Both the position numbers and the translations under genes were made by a program. This document shows positions 16,440 through 24,279 of a stretch of 61,953 bases of DNA, piece after piece (position 1 is the stretch's first letter; every line of letters starts with the position of its first letter). Below the pieces are notes generated by a model. The model saw only the letters and a list, made by a program, of their open reading frames with translations, searched no databases and was not told where the DNA came from. Origin of the DNA: a virus; IMG/VR virus record IMGVR_UViG_3300045135_003620, positions 1 through 61,953 of that record; one strand, given 5' to 3'.

Positions 16440-16905
16440 CTCAACCATCCTCGCACTCGACCTTGGCACACAAACCGGTTGGGCAGTGTCGACTTTCGAC
16501 AAAACCATCATCAGCGGCAGCGAATCGTTCAAGCCTAGTCGATTCGAAGGCGGTGGTATGCGCTACCTGCGATTCAAACGTTGGCTTACCGAGCTGAAGA
16601 GTCACACCGATGGAATCGATGCGGTGTACTTCGAGGAAGTCCGTCGGCACGCCGGAGTGGATGCCGCCCATGCCTACGGCGGGTTCATGGCTCACCTAAC
16701 CGCGTGGTGTGAACACCATGAGATTCCCTACCAAGGTGTGCCCGTTGGCACCATCAAAAAACACGCCACCGGCAAAGGCAACGCCGGCAAAGACCAAATG
16801 ATTCAAGCCGCCCAGCAACGTGGGCATCAACCCGCCGATGACAACGAGGCCGACGCCATCGCCTTGCTGTACTGGGCCATCGATACACTGGAGGTATCAC
16901 CATGA
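16432..16905 (+). CDS. RuvC-like Holliday junction resolvase
   Basis: 157 aa from the ATG at 16432 (GGGAGG upstream). RNase H fold: strand 1 ILALDLGTQTGWA with Asp10, central AVYFEEV acidic residue (about 68-69), and the C-terminal DDNEADAIALLYWA with the paired acidic residues. These are the expected RuvC metal ligands. It would resolve branched replication and recombination intermediates before packaging. ATGA overlap with the next gene. Confidence 0.85.
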   Translation: MSNSTILALDLGTQTGWAVSTFDKTIISGSESFKPSRFEGGGMRYLRFKRWLTELKSHTDGIDAVYFEEVRRHAGVDAAHAYGGFMAHLTAWCEHHEIPYQGVPVGTIKKHATGKGNAGKDQMIQAAQQRGHQPADDNEADAIALLYWAIDTLEVSP

Positions 16906-17114
16906 AAACACCTGAAAACCGCTACCGCTGCCCACTAGGACGGCTACAACCCAAGGATAAACCCGACCCTGAGATCGTTAAGAAACAGGGCTGGAAGGAA
17001 CAACACATCCTGGTTATCTCGCCTGAGGATGACCGGCTCGACTGGTACGAACAACAACTGCTGCGCAACATCGGCAATCGCCTCTACGGAGACCAGGGGG
17101 TGCGCCATGGCTGA
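16902..17114 (+). CDS. Small conserved phage protein, 70 aa
   Basis: Begins MKTPENRYRCPLGRLQPKDK and contains GWKEQHILVISPEDDRLDWYE followed by QQLLRNIGNRLYG. No domain recognised; single cysteine. It is coupled to the resolvase by ATGA and overlaps the DUF6362 gene by 8 bp, so it is part of the early operon. Confidence 0.65.
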   Translation: MKTPENRYRCPLGRLQPKDKPDPEIVKKQGWKEQHILVISPEDDRLDWYEQQLLRNIGNRLYGDQGVRHG

Positions 17115-17478
17115 GTGGACCAACGAGAAAGTCGCAGCGCGTTTCATGGAGGCGGCCAAGACGGCACACCGACTGCCACCGGTCACCGTCCAGGGCTACT
17201 TCAACGCTTGGCCTGAGTTCAAACGTATGCCCTGGGAGAACCTCGGGGCCGAGCCTGAGCCCATACGATTGCCACCCACACCTGAGGCCGTTGATCGCAT
17301 GCTAGAGACCATGCAGTGGGTATTGTGGCTTGAGGAGGAACAACGCCACCTGATCTGGATGCGAGCCGAGAGGAAGCGTTGGCGAGACATCTGCGCACGC
17401 TTTGGCTGCAATCGGACCACAGCTTGGCGGCGATGGAAGGCGGCGCTAGAGGCGGTTGCTGGCGAACTCAAGCATTAA
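17107..17478 (+). CDS. DUF6362 family HTH protein
   Basis: 123 aa from the ATG at 17107; an ORF extension upstream is only overlap with the previous gene. Typical blocks are visible: RLPPVTVQGYFNAWPEFKRMP, LPPTPEAVDRMLETMQWV and a C-terminal HTH WRDICARFGCNRTTAWRRWK. The last segment is a sigma-like or homeodomain-like HTH. Last gene of the early operon, followed by terminators, so it may be a late-gene regulator; that is inference. Confidence 0.75.
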   Translation: MAEWTNEKVAARFMEAAKTAHRLPPVTVQGYFNAWPEFKRMPWENLGAEPEPIRLPPTPEAVDRMLETMQWVLWLEEEQRHLIWMRAERKRWRDICARFGCNRTTAWRRWKAALEAVAGELKH

Positions 17479-17627
17479 AAAAACAAATAGTTTTAAGGTA
17501 TTTTCCAACAATTAAACGCTGCTGCGTACGCGTGACGGTTATTGCGAAAACACTATTAAAATCAACATGAAACACTTTCGCCGTTTTAGTGTATTATTAG
17601 TTCTAATCTCACCAGAACTCACTTCAG

Positions 17628-17654
17628 AGGCCGCGCTAACCCCGTGGCCTTTTT
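17628..17654 (+). terminator. Intrinsic terminator after the early operon
   Basis: AGGCC (17628-17632) pairs with GGCCT (17646-17650), with extra CG pairing inside, followed by five T residues. It would end the early transcript after the DUF6362 gene, or be bypassed by antitermination. Confidence 0.6.
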
Positions 17655-17733
17655 CATTTACGGCTATTGCGGAGGATTGACGGCTAATGAATACCAATGA
17701 GGAGGCGACTCCTGCGGGTCAATGCGAAAAGTT

Positions 17734-17780
17734 GACGGGTCCTTCCGGCCAATAAGTACTGCGGGGGGCGCGAGCGCAGC
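17734..17780 (+). other. Candidate cosN (cohesive-end nicking site)
   Basis: CGGGTCCTTCCGGCC is followed about 12 bp later by a G-run and GCGCGAGCGC (GCGGGGGGCGCGAGCGCAGC). Lambda-type phages carry a similar GGGTCCTTTCCGG-like stretch just before the G-rich cosN sequence. The terminase here is of the lambda A/Nu1 type, which cuts at cos. Exact nick positions cannot be given. In lambda the small terminase gene starts about 0.2 kb downstream; here it is 3.9 kb away, which weakens the case. Confidence 0.4.
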
Positions 17781-17809
17781 ATTCCGATAGCGTCTGCCCC
17801 GAAAAACAG

Positions 17810-17847
17810 GTTACCACCCATACAAGTTACCACCTGCGGTTACCACC
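17810..17847 (+). repeat. Three GTTACCACC direct repeats
   Basis: Exact 9-bp copies at 17810-17818, 17826-17834 and 17839-17847, spaced 16 and 13 bp start to start. They lie just downstream of the cos-like block, where lambda has its R sites bound by gpNu1. They may equally be sites for a regulator. Confidence 0.6.
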
Positions 17848-17862
17848 ATACCGCACTCCTTT

Positions 17863-17888
17863 GCCTGCCATCCCCTGCAGGCCTTTTT
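17863..17888 (+). terminator. Intrinsic terminator before the M15 peptidase gene
   Basis: Perfect GCCTGC (17863-17868) / GCAGGC (17877-17882) stem with 8-nt loop, followed by CTTTTT. It sits 20 bp before the next ATG, so it could act as an attenuator for the downstream operon. Confidence 0.6.
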
Positions 17889-17908
17889 ATTCATAACCGG
17901 ACGACTAC

Positions 17909-18358
17909 ATGATTTTAAGCCAACACTTCGAGCTGGCCGAGTTTCTCGTGTCAGAAACTGCCGCGCGCCTCGGTATCAGCAACGAACCCAGTGACGAGGT
18001 GATCGTCAATCTGCGCAAGCTGTGCAACGAGGTACTCGAACCCCTGCGCGTCAATCTTGCCCGTCCGGTGATTATTACCTCCGGCTATCGATCAGCCGAG
18101 TTGAACCATGCTATTGGTGGCAGCTTTACCAGCCACCACATGATCGGCCGCGCCGCCGACATCATCGTCCCCGGCTTGCCACCCATCGAGGTGTGCCGAC
18201 ACATCGAATCTATGGAGTTGCCTTGCAGCCAAATCATCCATGAGTTTGGTCGCTGGACCCACGTCAGCGTTGCCGATGGTCACAGTGAGCAGCAAGTGTT
18301 TACCGCACGCCACGAGAACGGTGCGACGATTTACGAGCGAGGACTGCATCATGTCTGA
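17909..18358 (+). CDS. Peptidase M15_3 family protein, probable endolysin
   Basis: 149 aa. The M15A zinc site is complete: SGYRSAELN (about 58-66), SHHMIGRAADI with His77 and Asp84, and WTHVS with His118. The protein lacks a signal peptide or transmembrane segment. Such single-domain D-Ala-D-Ala carboxypeptidase-like proteins are frequent phage lysins that cut peptidoglycan cross-links, and they need a holin for export. The two holin candidates are 32 kb downstream. The last 8 bp overlap the methyltransferase gene. Confidence 0.82.
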   Translation: MILSQHFELAEFLVSETAARLGISNEPSDEVIVNLRKLCNEVLEPLRVNLARPVIITSGYRSAELNHAIGGSFTSHHMIGRAADIIVPGLPPIEVCRHIESMELPCSQIIHEFGRWTHVSVADGHSEQQVFTARHENGATIYERGLHHV

Positions 18359-19637
18359 GCCTTGGTTGTCGCAAAGCATCGAGGCGTGGCCGACCAGCAA
18401 GTTAACTCCCTATGCGCGCAACGCGAGAACACACTCGGCTGATCAAGTCTCGCAGATCGCTGCGTCGATCGTTGAGTTTGGATTTACCAATCCCATTCTG
18501 GCAGGCTCCGATGGCATCATCGTAGCGGGCCATGGACGATTGGCCGCTGCCCAAAAGCTCGGACTGGATACGGTTCCGGTAGTGGTCCTTGATCACTTGA
18601 GCCCAGCGCAACGCAAAGCGCTGATCATCGCCGATAACAAAATCGCTGCCAACGCGGGCTGGGATGAAGAACTGCTTCGCATCGAATTGCAGGATTTATT
18701 GGAGGACGGTTACAACCTCGACCTCGTTGGCTTTGATCCCGATGAACTGGCCGACATTCTCGCTGGAGAAGAGCCTGATATCTCAGGCCTAGGTGATGAA
18801 GATACCGCTCCAGAAGTGGCTGACACCATCATTTCAACACCCGGTGATGTTTGGATCATGGGCAAACACAGACTTCTCTGCGGTGACTCCACCGATGCGG
18901 CTAACTACGAGATCCTGATGGCGGGGGCACCTGCGAACCTTATCTTTTGTGATCCGCCTTACAACGTGGACTATGCCAATACCGCCAAAGACAAACAGCG
19001 TGGCACCCATCGACCCATTATGAACGATAACCTAGGTGATGGATTCTATGACTTCTTGCTCGCGGCATTTAAACCGATGCTGGCTCATTGCGAGGGAGGC
19101 GTGTACATCGCCATGTCATCGAGTGAGCTTGATACTCTGCAGGCAGCCTTTCGCGAAGCCGGCGGCAAATGGTCTACGTTTATCATTTGGGCCAAGAACA
19201 CATTCACCCTTGGCCGTGCTGACTACCAACGGCAGTATGAGCCCATCTTGTACGGCTGGCCAGAAGGCAAAAACCGTCACTGGTGTGGCGCCCGAGATCA
19301 AGGCGACGTATGGAACATCAAGAAGCCTGCTAAGAACGATCTGCACCCCACGATGAAACCCGTGGAGTTAGTCGAGCGCGCCATCCGCAACTCAAGCCGC
19401 CCCGGCGATGTGGTACTCGATTCGTTTGGTGGTTCTGGCACTACTTTAATCGCTGCAGAGAAAACGGGACGCCAGGCTCGCCTCATTGAGCTTGACCCCA
19501 AATACGCCGATGTCATCGTTCGGCGCTGGCAAACCTACAGTGGCGGTCAAGCAACGCGAGAAAGCGACGGTGCAGTGTTTGATGAATTGCAAGGTGAGAC
19601 CATCATCGACTCGACGGCCTCCGCCGAATATCTTTAA
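18351..19637 (+). CDS. ParB-domain DNA methyltransferase (beta class)
   Basis: 428 aa from the ATG at 18351. N-terminal ParB/sulfiredoxin-like domain (about 10-110) with LTPYARNARTHS, FGFTNPILAG, GHGRLAAAQKLG and DNKIAAN. The methyltransferase domain has DPPYNVDY at about 200 (motif IV) before DSFGGSGTT at about 357 (motif I), the beta-class order of N6-adenine or N4-cytosine enzymes. No restriction endonuclease is adjacent, so it is an orphan enzyme, probably protecting phage DNA from host restriction. Its stop interlocks with that of yhaV on the other strand. Confidence 0.88.
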   Translation: MSEPWLSQSIEAWPTSKLTPYARNARTHSADQVSQIAASIVEFGFTNPILAGSDGIIVAGHGRLAAAQKLGLDTVPVVVLDHLSPAQRKALIIADNKIAANAGWDEELLRIELQDLLEDGYNLDLVGFDPDELADILAGEEPDISGLGDEDTAPEVADTIISTPGDVWIMGKHRLLCGDSTDAANYEILMAGAPANLIFCDPPYNVDYANTAKDKQRGTHRPIMNDNLGDGFYDFLLAAFKPMLAHCEGGVYIAMSSSELDTLQAAFREAGGKWSTFIIWAKNTFTLGRADYQRQYEPILYGWPEGKNRHWCGARDQGDVWNIKKPAKNDLHPTMKPVELVERAIRNSSRPGDVVLDSFGGSGTTLIAAEKTGRQARLIELDPKYADVIVRRWQTYSGGQATRESDGAVFDELQGETIIDSTASAEYL

Positions 19638-20140
19638 AAAAACAAACTAGAATCTTTAGCGATTTGGTTCAATCGGTCTAAGCCACCTTGCGCCTCATCA
19701 AGCAACTGGGCCCAATCATCAGGCGGATGGCCGGACTGCAACATTTTTTCAAAAACTCTGTAGGCATCCGATTTGCTGCCGTAGGCGCGCTTATTCTTCT
19801 CATCATTGACCCATGCGTACACAATAATTTTCGAGGCTGAATCAAAGCGAAAAAAGAGTCGGTACTGTTGGAAAAACTTCGCTCGGAACCAATGTTTATG
19901 CTCAGCTCCAAGCGTATTACCCTGACGATACTCCGGCAAAGAGGGGTCTTGAGGTATCACCTCAAATGCCAGTTTTGAAATAGCAGCGAGGCGTTTACTA
20001 CTATTTTTTTTGACGAAATTCTCAGGGTCCTTCTTTCGAAGCTCTTCAGTTTTTGAAATCAGAATATCTAGCTCATCGAGAAACAGCGGATGAACATAAA
20101 TTGTCCAGCCGTGTACAACCAAATTGGATTTTTCAGACAA
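19634..20140 (-). CDS. yhaV: Type II toxin, YhaV family
   Basis: 168 aa. The family pattern is clear: VVHGWTIYVHPLFLDELD at the N terminus, RLAAISKLAFEVIPQDPS, and the RelE-like core HKHWFRAKFFQQYRLFFRF, IIVYAWVNDEKNKRAYGSKSDAY, FEKMLQSGHPPDDW. YhaV is a ribonuclease of the RelE superfamily. The cognate PrlF antitoxin gene is directly upstream with a 2-bp gap. The stop codon shares TTAA with the convergent methyltransferase stop. Confidence 0.9.
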   Translation of the reverse strand: MSEKSNLVVHGWTIYVHPLFLDELDILISKTEELRKKDPENFVKKNSSKRLAAISKLAFEVIPQDPSLPEYRQGNTLGAEHKHWFRAKFFQQYRLFFRFDSASKIIVYAWVNDEKNKRAYGSKSDAYRVFEKMLQSGHPPDDWAQLLDEAQGGLDRLNQIAKDSSLFF

Positions 20141-20142
20141 AA

Positions 20143-20472
20143 CTATTCGTCCTCATCATCCAACGGGGCATCAAGGTCAACTTCAATACCACCGACCAGC
20201 CCTTGGATTCGAGAAGCCAGTTCCGGCGTTGCTGCTCTGAGGCGCTCTGGATGTCGTTGAATATCATTCGCCAAGAACGATAGGAAGCTGCCTAAAACGG
20301 GATCCTGATCGTTCATATCAGCACGGGACAATAAAACGCTACCATCAGGCTGAATGGTATAACGGATTTTTTCACGCTTACCCAGGTGCAATGCTTTACG
20401 CACGGCATCAGGAACTGTTGTTTGATAACGGTCAGTCAACGTAGATTCGGTAATCAATAAGGAATTCGCCAT
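20143..20472 (-). CDS. prlF: Type II antitoxin, SohA/PrlF family
   Basis: 109 aa. N-terminal AbrB/SpoVT-like swapped-hairpin domain (LLITESTLTDRYQTTVPDAV, LGKREKIRYTIQPDGSVLL). The acidic C terminus (DLDAPLDDEDE) and the FLANDIQRHPERL segment match PrlF-type antitoxins. It binds and neutralises YhaV and normally represses its own promoter; see the inverted repeat just upstream of its ATG. Confidence 0.88.
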   Translation of the reverse strand: MANSLLITESTLTDRYQTTVPDAVRKALHLGKREKIRYTIQPDGSVLLSRADMNDQDPVLGSFLSFLANDIQRHPERLRAATPELASRIQGLVGGIEVDLDAPLDDEDE

Positions 20473-20474
20473 GT

Positions 20475-20534
20475 TGCATTACTCCGCAATGTATCTTTTT
20501 AATAAAAGGTAATGCATTTGCATTGCCGTGTCAA
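20475..20534 (-). promoter_or_regulatory. prlF-yhaV promoter and operator
   Basis: On the minus strand a perfect -35 TTGACA (20534-20529), a 17-bp spacer and -10 TACCTT (20511-20506). Two exact 8-bp inverted half-sites, TGCATTAC at 20475-20482 and GTAATGCA at 20509-20516 on plus, flank the start region; one overlaps the -10 element and the other lies next to the prlF ATG. This fits autorepression by PrlF/YhaV. Confidence 0.65.
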
Positions 20535-20538
20535 TGTC

Positions 20539-20793
20539 TTAGAGTTCTCGAATCCCGGCCAGTACCAACCGCAGCACCGCATTATGCCAACCGGCTCGGT
20601 AAACACACTCACCGAGCTTTCGGTCATTGCGAAGCGACACAACCAGATCCGGTAACTCAGCCTGCATGGCCTTATAGACCCGTTGTTTAGTCGACGTATC
20701 GACCATAGCAAATCTCGGCATCAGCTCAGTCAGTGACGCTATGCCGGCACTGAGTAAGGGGTCAGTAATTTCTGCTTTAAGAACGGCATTCAT
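20539..20793 (-). CDS. Hypothetical phage protein (84 aa)
   Basis: Start chosen at the ATG at 20793 with GGAG 7 nt upstream; a GTG two codons earlier overlaps that ribosome-binding site. Predicted all-helical protein with ELMPRFAMVDTSTKQRVYKAM, DLVVSLRNDRKLGECVYRAGW and a hydrophobic end. No family recognised. Third gene counted leftward in a minus-strand island between methyltransferase and terminase. Confidence 0.6.
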   Translation of the reverse strand: MNAVLKAEITDPLLSAGIASLTELMPRFAMVDTSTKQRVYKAMQAELPDLVVSLRNDRKLGECVYRAGWHNAVLRLVLAGIREL

Positions 20794-20795
20794 GG

Positions 20796-21092
20796 TCACT
20801 CTCCTGGTGATTTAAGGATGCGGTAGGTGCGATCAGCGCCTTCGGATTTAACCGACTCAATCTGTAAGCCGAGTCGCTTCTTGAGGGTGCCTGACATCGC
20901 ACCTCTCACCGTGTGTTGTTGCCAGCCAGTGGCTTCCATGAGCTCGGCAATACTCGCCCCCTCGGGTCGCTTGAGTAGGGCAATCATCTGTTGCTGTTTA
21001 CTCCTCGACTTGGATGCTTTGATTGGCTTTAGTGATTTCGGTTGAACGAACACCGGAATATCATCAACATCAAGTTTGCTTAAATCAGACAT
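20796..21092 (-). CDS. DUF3489 family protein
   Basis: 98 aa from the ATG at 21092 (GAGG 7 nt upstream). The DUF3489 winged-helix pattern is visible: SKQQQMIALLKRPEGASIAE, LMEATGWQQHTVRGAMSGTL, KKRLGLQIESVKS, DRTYRI. It is presumably a DNA-binding regulator. Cotranscribed with its neighbours on the minus strand. Confidence 0.85.
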   Translation of the reverse strand: MSDLSKLDVDDIPVFVQPKSLKPIKASKSRSKQQQMIALLKRPEGASIAELMEATGWQQHTVRGAMSGTLKKRLGLQIESVKSEGADRTYRILKSPGE

Positions 21093-21100
21093 CAGGCACC

Positions 21101-21379
21101 TCACATAAACATCGTTGAAGCCGGCGCAACCTGCGCGACAGGCGTCAGCGGTCCGGATTTATTGGTGCGTGGTTTGGTCATCCGCCGATCGGCGCGACGC
21201 CCCGCATCAAAGGCGGCGAGCAGGGCCTGCTTGAGGCTCCAGACACTGACCTCGTGGAAGTCGAGGCTATCGCTATTGCGTGTTTCAAGGGACTCGATTG
21301 CCAAGTGGTCTTGAGCAATAAACTCCAGTAGCAGGTCGATCTCGGGCTGGGACAGTGTGGGTATTTTCTTGAGTGACAT
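21101..21379 (-). CDS. DUF6900-like phage protein
   Basis: 92 aa. The block IESLETRNSDSLDFHEVSVW followed by SLKQALLAAFDAGR matches the DUF6900 pattern as I remember it, a small protein common in phages and plasmids with no known function. The preceding HTH-like segment and the basic C-terminal tail (RRADRRMTKPRTNK) suggest nucleic-acid contact. Nine bp upstream of the DUF3489 start. Confidence 0.7.
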   Translation of the reverse strand: MSLKKIPTLSQPEIDLLLEFIAQDHLAIESLETRNSDSLDFHEVSVWSLKQALLAAFDAGRRADRRMTKPRTNKSGPLTPVAQVAPASTMFM

Positions 21380-21412
21380 AATTGATACTCCGTTGGTGGA
21401 TTGTGCGTTGAT

Positions 21413-21625
21413 TTACTCAGCGTGCTCGCCTTCACCGAAGGTAAAGTCGACAATGATTTGCAGTTGTTCCTCGATGTAGCCAAGCGAGCCGGCATCACCC
21501 CAGGTGACCTTGTCAGGATCCGTATCAAAATGGTTATCGCTGGCTTCTTGCAGACGTTTAAGCATCGCATCGATGTGATGTTTGCGGGCTAGGAAGGCGC
21601 TCAGGGCTTGGTCTTTATTGGTCAT
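21413..21625 (-). CDS. Hypothetical phage protein (70 aa)
   Basis: Acidic small protein with an N-terminal helix (DQALSAFLARKHHIDAMLKRL) and a conserved-looking middle (FDTDPDKVTWGDAGSLGYIE). No family recognised. First gene of the leftward island; its promoter must lie in 21626-21733, where I see no clear consensus. Confidence 0.6.
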   Translation of the reverse strand: MTNKDQALSAFLARKHHIDAMLKRLQEASDNHFDTDPDKVTWGDAGSLGYIEEQLQIIVDFTFGEGEHAE

Positions 21626-21733
21626 GTTAGCTGGTCCGTGATGTGCTTAACGTGATGACATGTACGCTTCCTTCGGGATGCTTATCAACTCAATTCTGCT
21701 TAATTTCAATCAACAACACAGTTGGACAGGTCT

Positions 21734-22285
21734 ATGGGAATTTCCATACGGGCCTATGCGCGCCATCGCGGCGTGTCGCATGTAGCGGTCAAAAAGGCCA
21801 TCGACACTGGCCGAATTACACCGCTGTCCGATGGCACCATCGACCCCGAAACAGCCGACCGAGAGTGGGCTCAAAACACAACAACACCGCGTAGCAAGGC
21901 GGCGACCGAGACTGCTAAAAAACTGCAGCAACCCGCGCCGACCATCATGCGCACACAGGAACCCACAGAGTCATTCGTGGGTACGCCATCGACCAGCACA
22001 TCGTTGGTACAGGCCCGCACGGCTAACGAAGTCGTTAAAGCGCAAACCAACAAGATCCGTCTGGCGCAGCTTAAGGGTGAACTGGTCGATCGTTCGCAAG
22101 CGGTCGCCCATGTATTCAAACTGGCGCGAGCCGAGCGCGATGCTTGGTTGAATTGGCCGGCGCGTGTTTCTTCGCAAATGGCCGCTGAGCTTGGTGTGGA
22201 TTCGCATCTCATGCACGTCACCCTTGAGAAAGCGGTGCGAGAACAATTGATCGATTTGGGCGATCTCAAACCCAAGGTGGACTAG
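21734..22285 (+). CDS. Terminase small subunit, Nu1-like
   Basis: 183 aa from the ATG at 21734, preceded by GGACAGG; the TTG at 21722 overlaps that site. N-terminal winged HTH (ISIRAYARHRGVSHVAVKKAI) like lambda gpNu1, a disordered Thr/Pro/Ser linker (about 45-90), then a helical part (ANEVVKAQTNKIRLAQLKGEL, then ERDAWLNWPARV) that should contact the large subunit. It recognises the packaging start site. First gene of the late operon, 2 bp before the large subunit. Confidence 0.85.
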   Translation: MGISIRAYARHRGVSHVAVKKAIDTGRITPLSDGTIDPETADREWAQNTTTPRSKAATETAKKLQQPAPTIMRTQEPTESFVGTPSTSTSLVQARTANEVVKAQTNKIRLAQLKGELVDRSQAVAHVFKLARAERDAWLNWPARVSSQMAAELGVDSHLMHVTLEKAVREQLIDLGDLKPKVD

Positions 22286-22287
22286 CC

Positions 22288-24252
22288 ATGACCGATTTTT
22301 ATGATGGCTGGGAAGCCATAGAGCAAGCCTGGTCGGAAGGATTAACGCCCGATCCATTGCTGACCGTGTCCGAGTGGGCAGACACCCACAGAATATTATC
22401 TAGCAAAGCAGCTTCCGAGCCGGGTCGCTGGCGAACCAGTCGCACACCGTATCTGCAAGAGATTATGGATTGCCTGTCACCCATGTCACCTGTTGAACGT
22501 GTGGTGTTTATGAAAGGTGCGCAGGTAGGCGGTACTGAGATGGGCCTTAACTGGATAGGCTACGTCATCAACCACGCCCCTGGTCCGATGATGGCTGTGT
22601 GGCCCACGGTAGAGATGGCCAAGCGGGCCTCCAAACAACGCATCGATGCGCTGATTGAAGAAAGTCCTGCGATCAAAGAACGGATTGCACCAGCGCGCAG
22701 TCGCGATGCGGGGAACACGATCCTGAGTAAAGAATTCAATGGTGGCGTAGTGGTGATGACCGGTGCTAACAGCGCGGTCGGTCTTCGCTCCATGCCGGTA
22801 CGCTACTTGTTTCTCGATGAAGTTGATGGTTATCCCCTCGACGTTGAAGGCGAAGGCGATGCCATTTCGCTAGCTGAAGCACGGACACGCACCTTTGCAC
22901 GTCGCAAGATGCTGATTGTCTCAACACCAACGCTGGCTGGCGTCAGCGCAATTGAACGCGAATACGAGTCGAGCGACCAACGGCGTTACTTTCTACCTTG
23001 CCCGCATTGCGAACACCGTCAATGGTTGCGCTTTGAACAACTGCGTTGGGAGCGGGGTCAACCGGAAACCGCACAATACATCTGCGAATCTTGTAGCAAA
23101 GGCATTGCTGAACACCACAAAACAACGATGCTTTCCCAAGGTGAGTGGCGCGCCTGTGCACCCGAGCAATCGGGTCGCACGGCAGGATTTCATCTCAGTA
23201 GTTTATACAGCCCCGTTGGCTGGCGCAGCTGGGCCGAAATCGCTGCAGCATGGGAGCTGGCGGCTATATCCGAGAGTCGATCCACCTCGGCCATCAAAAC
23301 CTTTAAAAACACCGAACTTGGGGAAACCTGGGTTGAAGAAGGTGAATCCCCCGACTGGCAGCGCTTGCTGGAGCGTCGGGAGGACTATCGAATCGGCACC
23401 ATACCAGAGGGCGGCATATTGTTGACCGCCGGTGCCGACATCCAAAAAGATCGCATCGAAGTGTCCGTTTGGGCATTCGGGCGCAACAAGGCGAGTTGGT
23501 TAGTCGAGCACCGTATTCTGATGGGCGATACCGCCCGCAACGAAGTGTGGTCGGAACTGGGACAACTACTCGGCGAACGCTGGACCCACAGCAGCGGCAA
23601 TCTCATCGACCTGAAACGATTGGCCATTGATACCGGCTTTGCCACTCAAGAGGCCTACAGTTTTGTACGCAAGCTGCGCAACCCTAAAGTCATCCCAGTT
23701 AAAGGGGTGCCTAGAGGGGCTGCACTGATCGGCACGCCATCTGCGGTGGATGCCAACCAGAGTGGCAAGAAGCTGCGCCGCGGAGTGAAAGTATTTCCCG
23801 TCGCCGGCGGCATTGCCAAGTTAGAGCTCTACAACAACCTGCGCAAAACACCGGATATCGATGAAGTTACGGGTGAACTCACTTACCCCGACGGTTATGT
23901 GCATCTACCCAAGGTTGATGCCGAGTATCTGCAACAGCTGTGTGCCGAGCAATTGGTGACCAAGCGTGACCGTAACGGCTTCGCCAAACGCGAATGGCAA
24001 AAGATGCGCGAGCGCAACGAAGCGCTGGACTGTTATGTCTACGCCAGAGCTGCGGCTACCTCGGCAGGTTTGGATCGATTTGAAGAGCGGCACTGGATTG
24101 AGCTGGAATTGCAATTGGGCATCCGGCACAAGCCGCAAGAAATCGAAGTCCAGACACTGGAAGTGGAGCCGAGCGTCGACGATACGCAGATCACCAGCAA
24201 CAAAATCCCAAGGCAACCACGCAAGATAGTTCGAAGTCGCTGGCTGACCTAA
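22288..24252 (+). CDS. Terminase large subunit, GpA family
   Basis: 654 aa, close to lambda gpA (641). Packaging ATPase: Walker A-like MKGAQVGGTE (about 75-84) and Walker B YLFLDEVDGYP (about 172-182). A CxxC...CxxC zinc ribbon (PCPHCEHRQW, YICESCSKG) lies at about 233-271, and the nuclease domain begins GADIQKDRIEVSVW (about 381) and includes ALDCYVYARAA near 580. It translocates DNA into the procapsid and makes the cohesive ends. Confidence 0.95.
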   Translation: MTDFYDGWEAIEQAWSEGLTPDPLLTVSEWADTHRILSSKAASEPGRWRTSRTPYLQEIMDCLSPMSPVERVVFMKGAQVGGTEMGLNWIGYVINHAPGPMMAVWPTVEMAKRASKQRIDALIEESPAIKERIAPARSRDAGNTILSKEFNGGVVVMTGANSAVGLRSMPVRYLFLDEVDGYPLDVEGEGDAISLAEARTRTFARRKMLIVSTPTLAGVSAIEREYESSDQRRYFLPCPHCEHRQWLRFEQLRWERGQPETAQYICESCSKGIAEHHKTTMLSQGEWRACAPEQSGRTAGFHLSSLYSPVGWRSWAEIAAAWELAAISESRSTSAIKTFKNTELGETWVEEGESPDWQRLLERREDYRIGTIPEGGILLTAGADIQKDRIEVSVWAFGRNKASWLVEHRILMGDTARNEVWSELGQLLGERWTHSSGNLIDLKRLAIDTGFATQEAYSFVRKLRNPKVIPVKGVPRGAALIGTPSAVDANQSGKKLRRGVKVFPVAGGIAKLELYNNLRKTPDIDEVTGELTYPDGYVHLPKVDAEYLQQLCAEQLVTKRDRNGFAKREWQKMRERNEALDCYVYARAAATSAGLDRFEERHWIELELQLGIRHKPQEIEVQTLEVEPSVDDTQITSNKIPRQPRKIVRSRWLT

Positions 24253-24279
24253 TTCATTTCAACGTTAGAGGAAAACCCC

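Larger units (their letters stand above)
17479..17908. other. Non-coding early/late junction (430 bp)
   Basis: No credible gene. Contents in order: an AT-rich stretch (17479-17600) in which a late promoter is expected but not clearly seen; a perfect AGTTCT/AGAACT inverted repeat at 17599-17604 and 17614-17619; a terminator at 17628-17654; a cos-like block at about 17734-17780; three GTTACCACC repeats at 17810-17847; and a second terminator at 17863-17888. All point to a control and packaging region. Confidence 0.7.

Noticed and set aside
17810-17847. GTTACCACC repeats as a CRISPR-like array
   Set aside because: Units are only 9 bp, spacers 4-7 bp and unequal, and no cas operon exists apart from a Cas4-like phage nuclease elsewhere.
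22916-23425. 169-aa plus-strand ORF inside the terminase gene
   Set aside because: Out-of-frame shadow of the strongly conserved large terminase; no ribosome-binding site and no domain.
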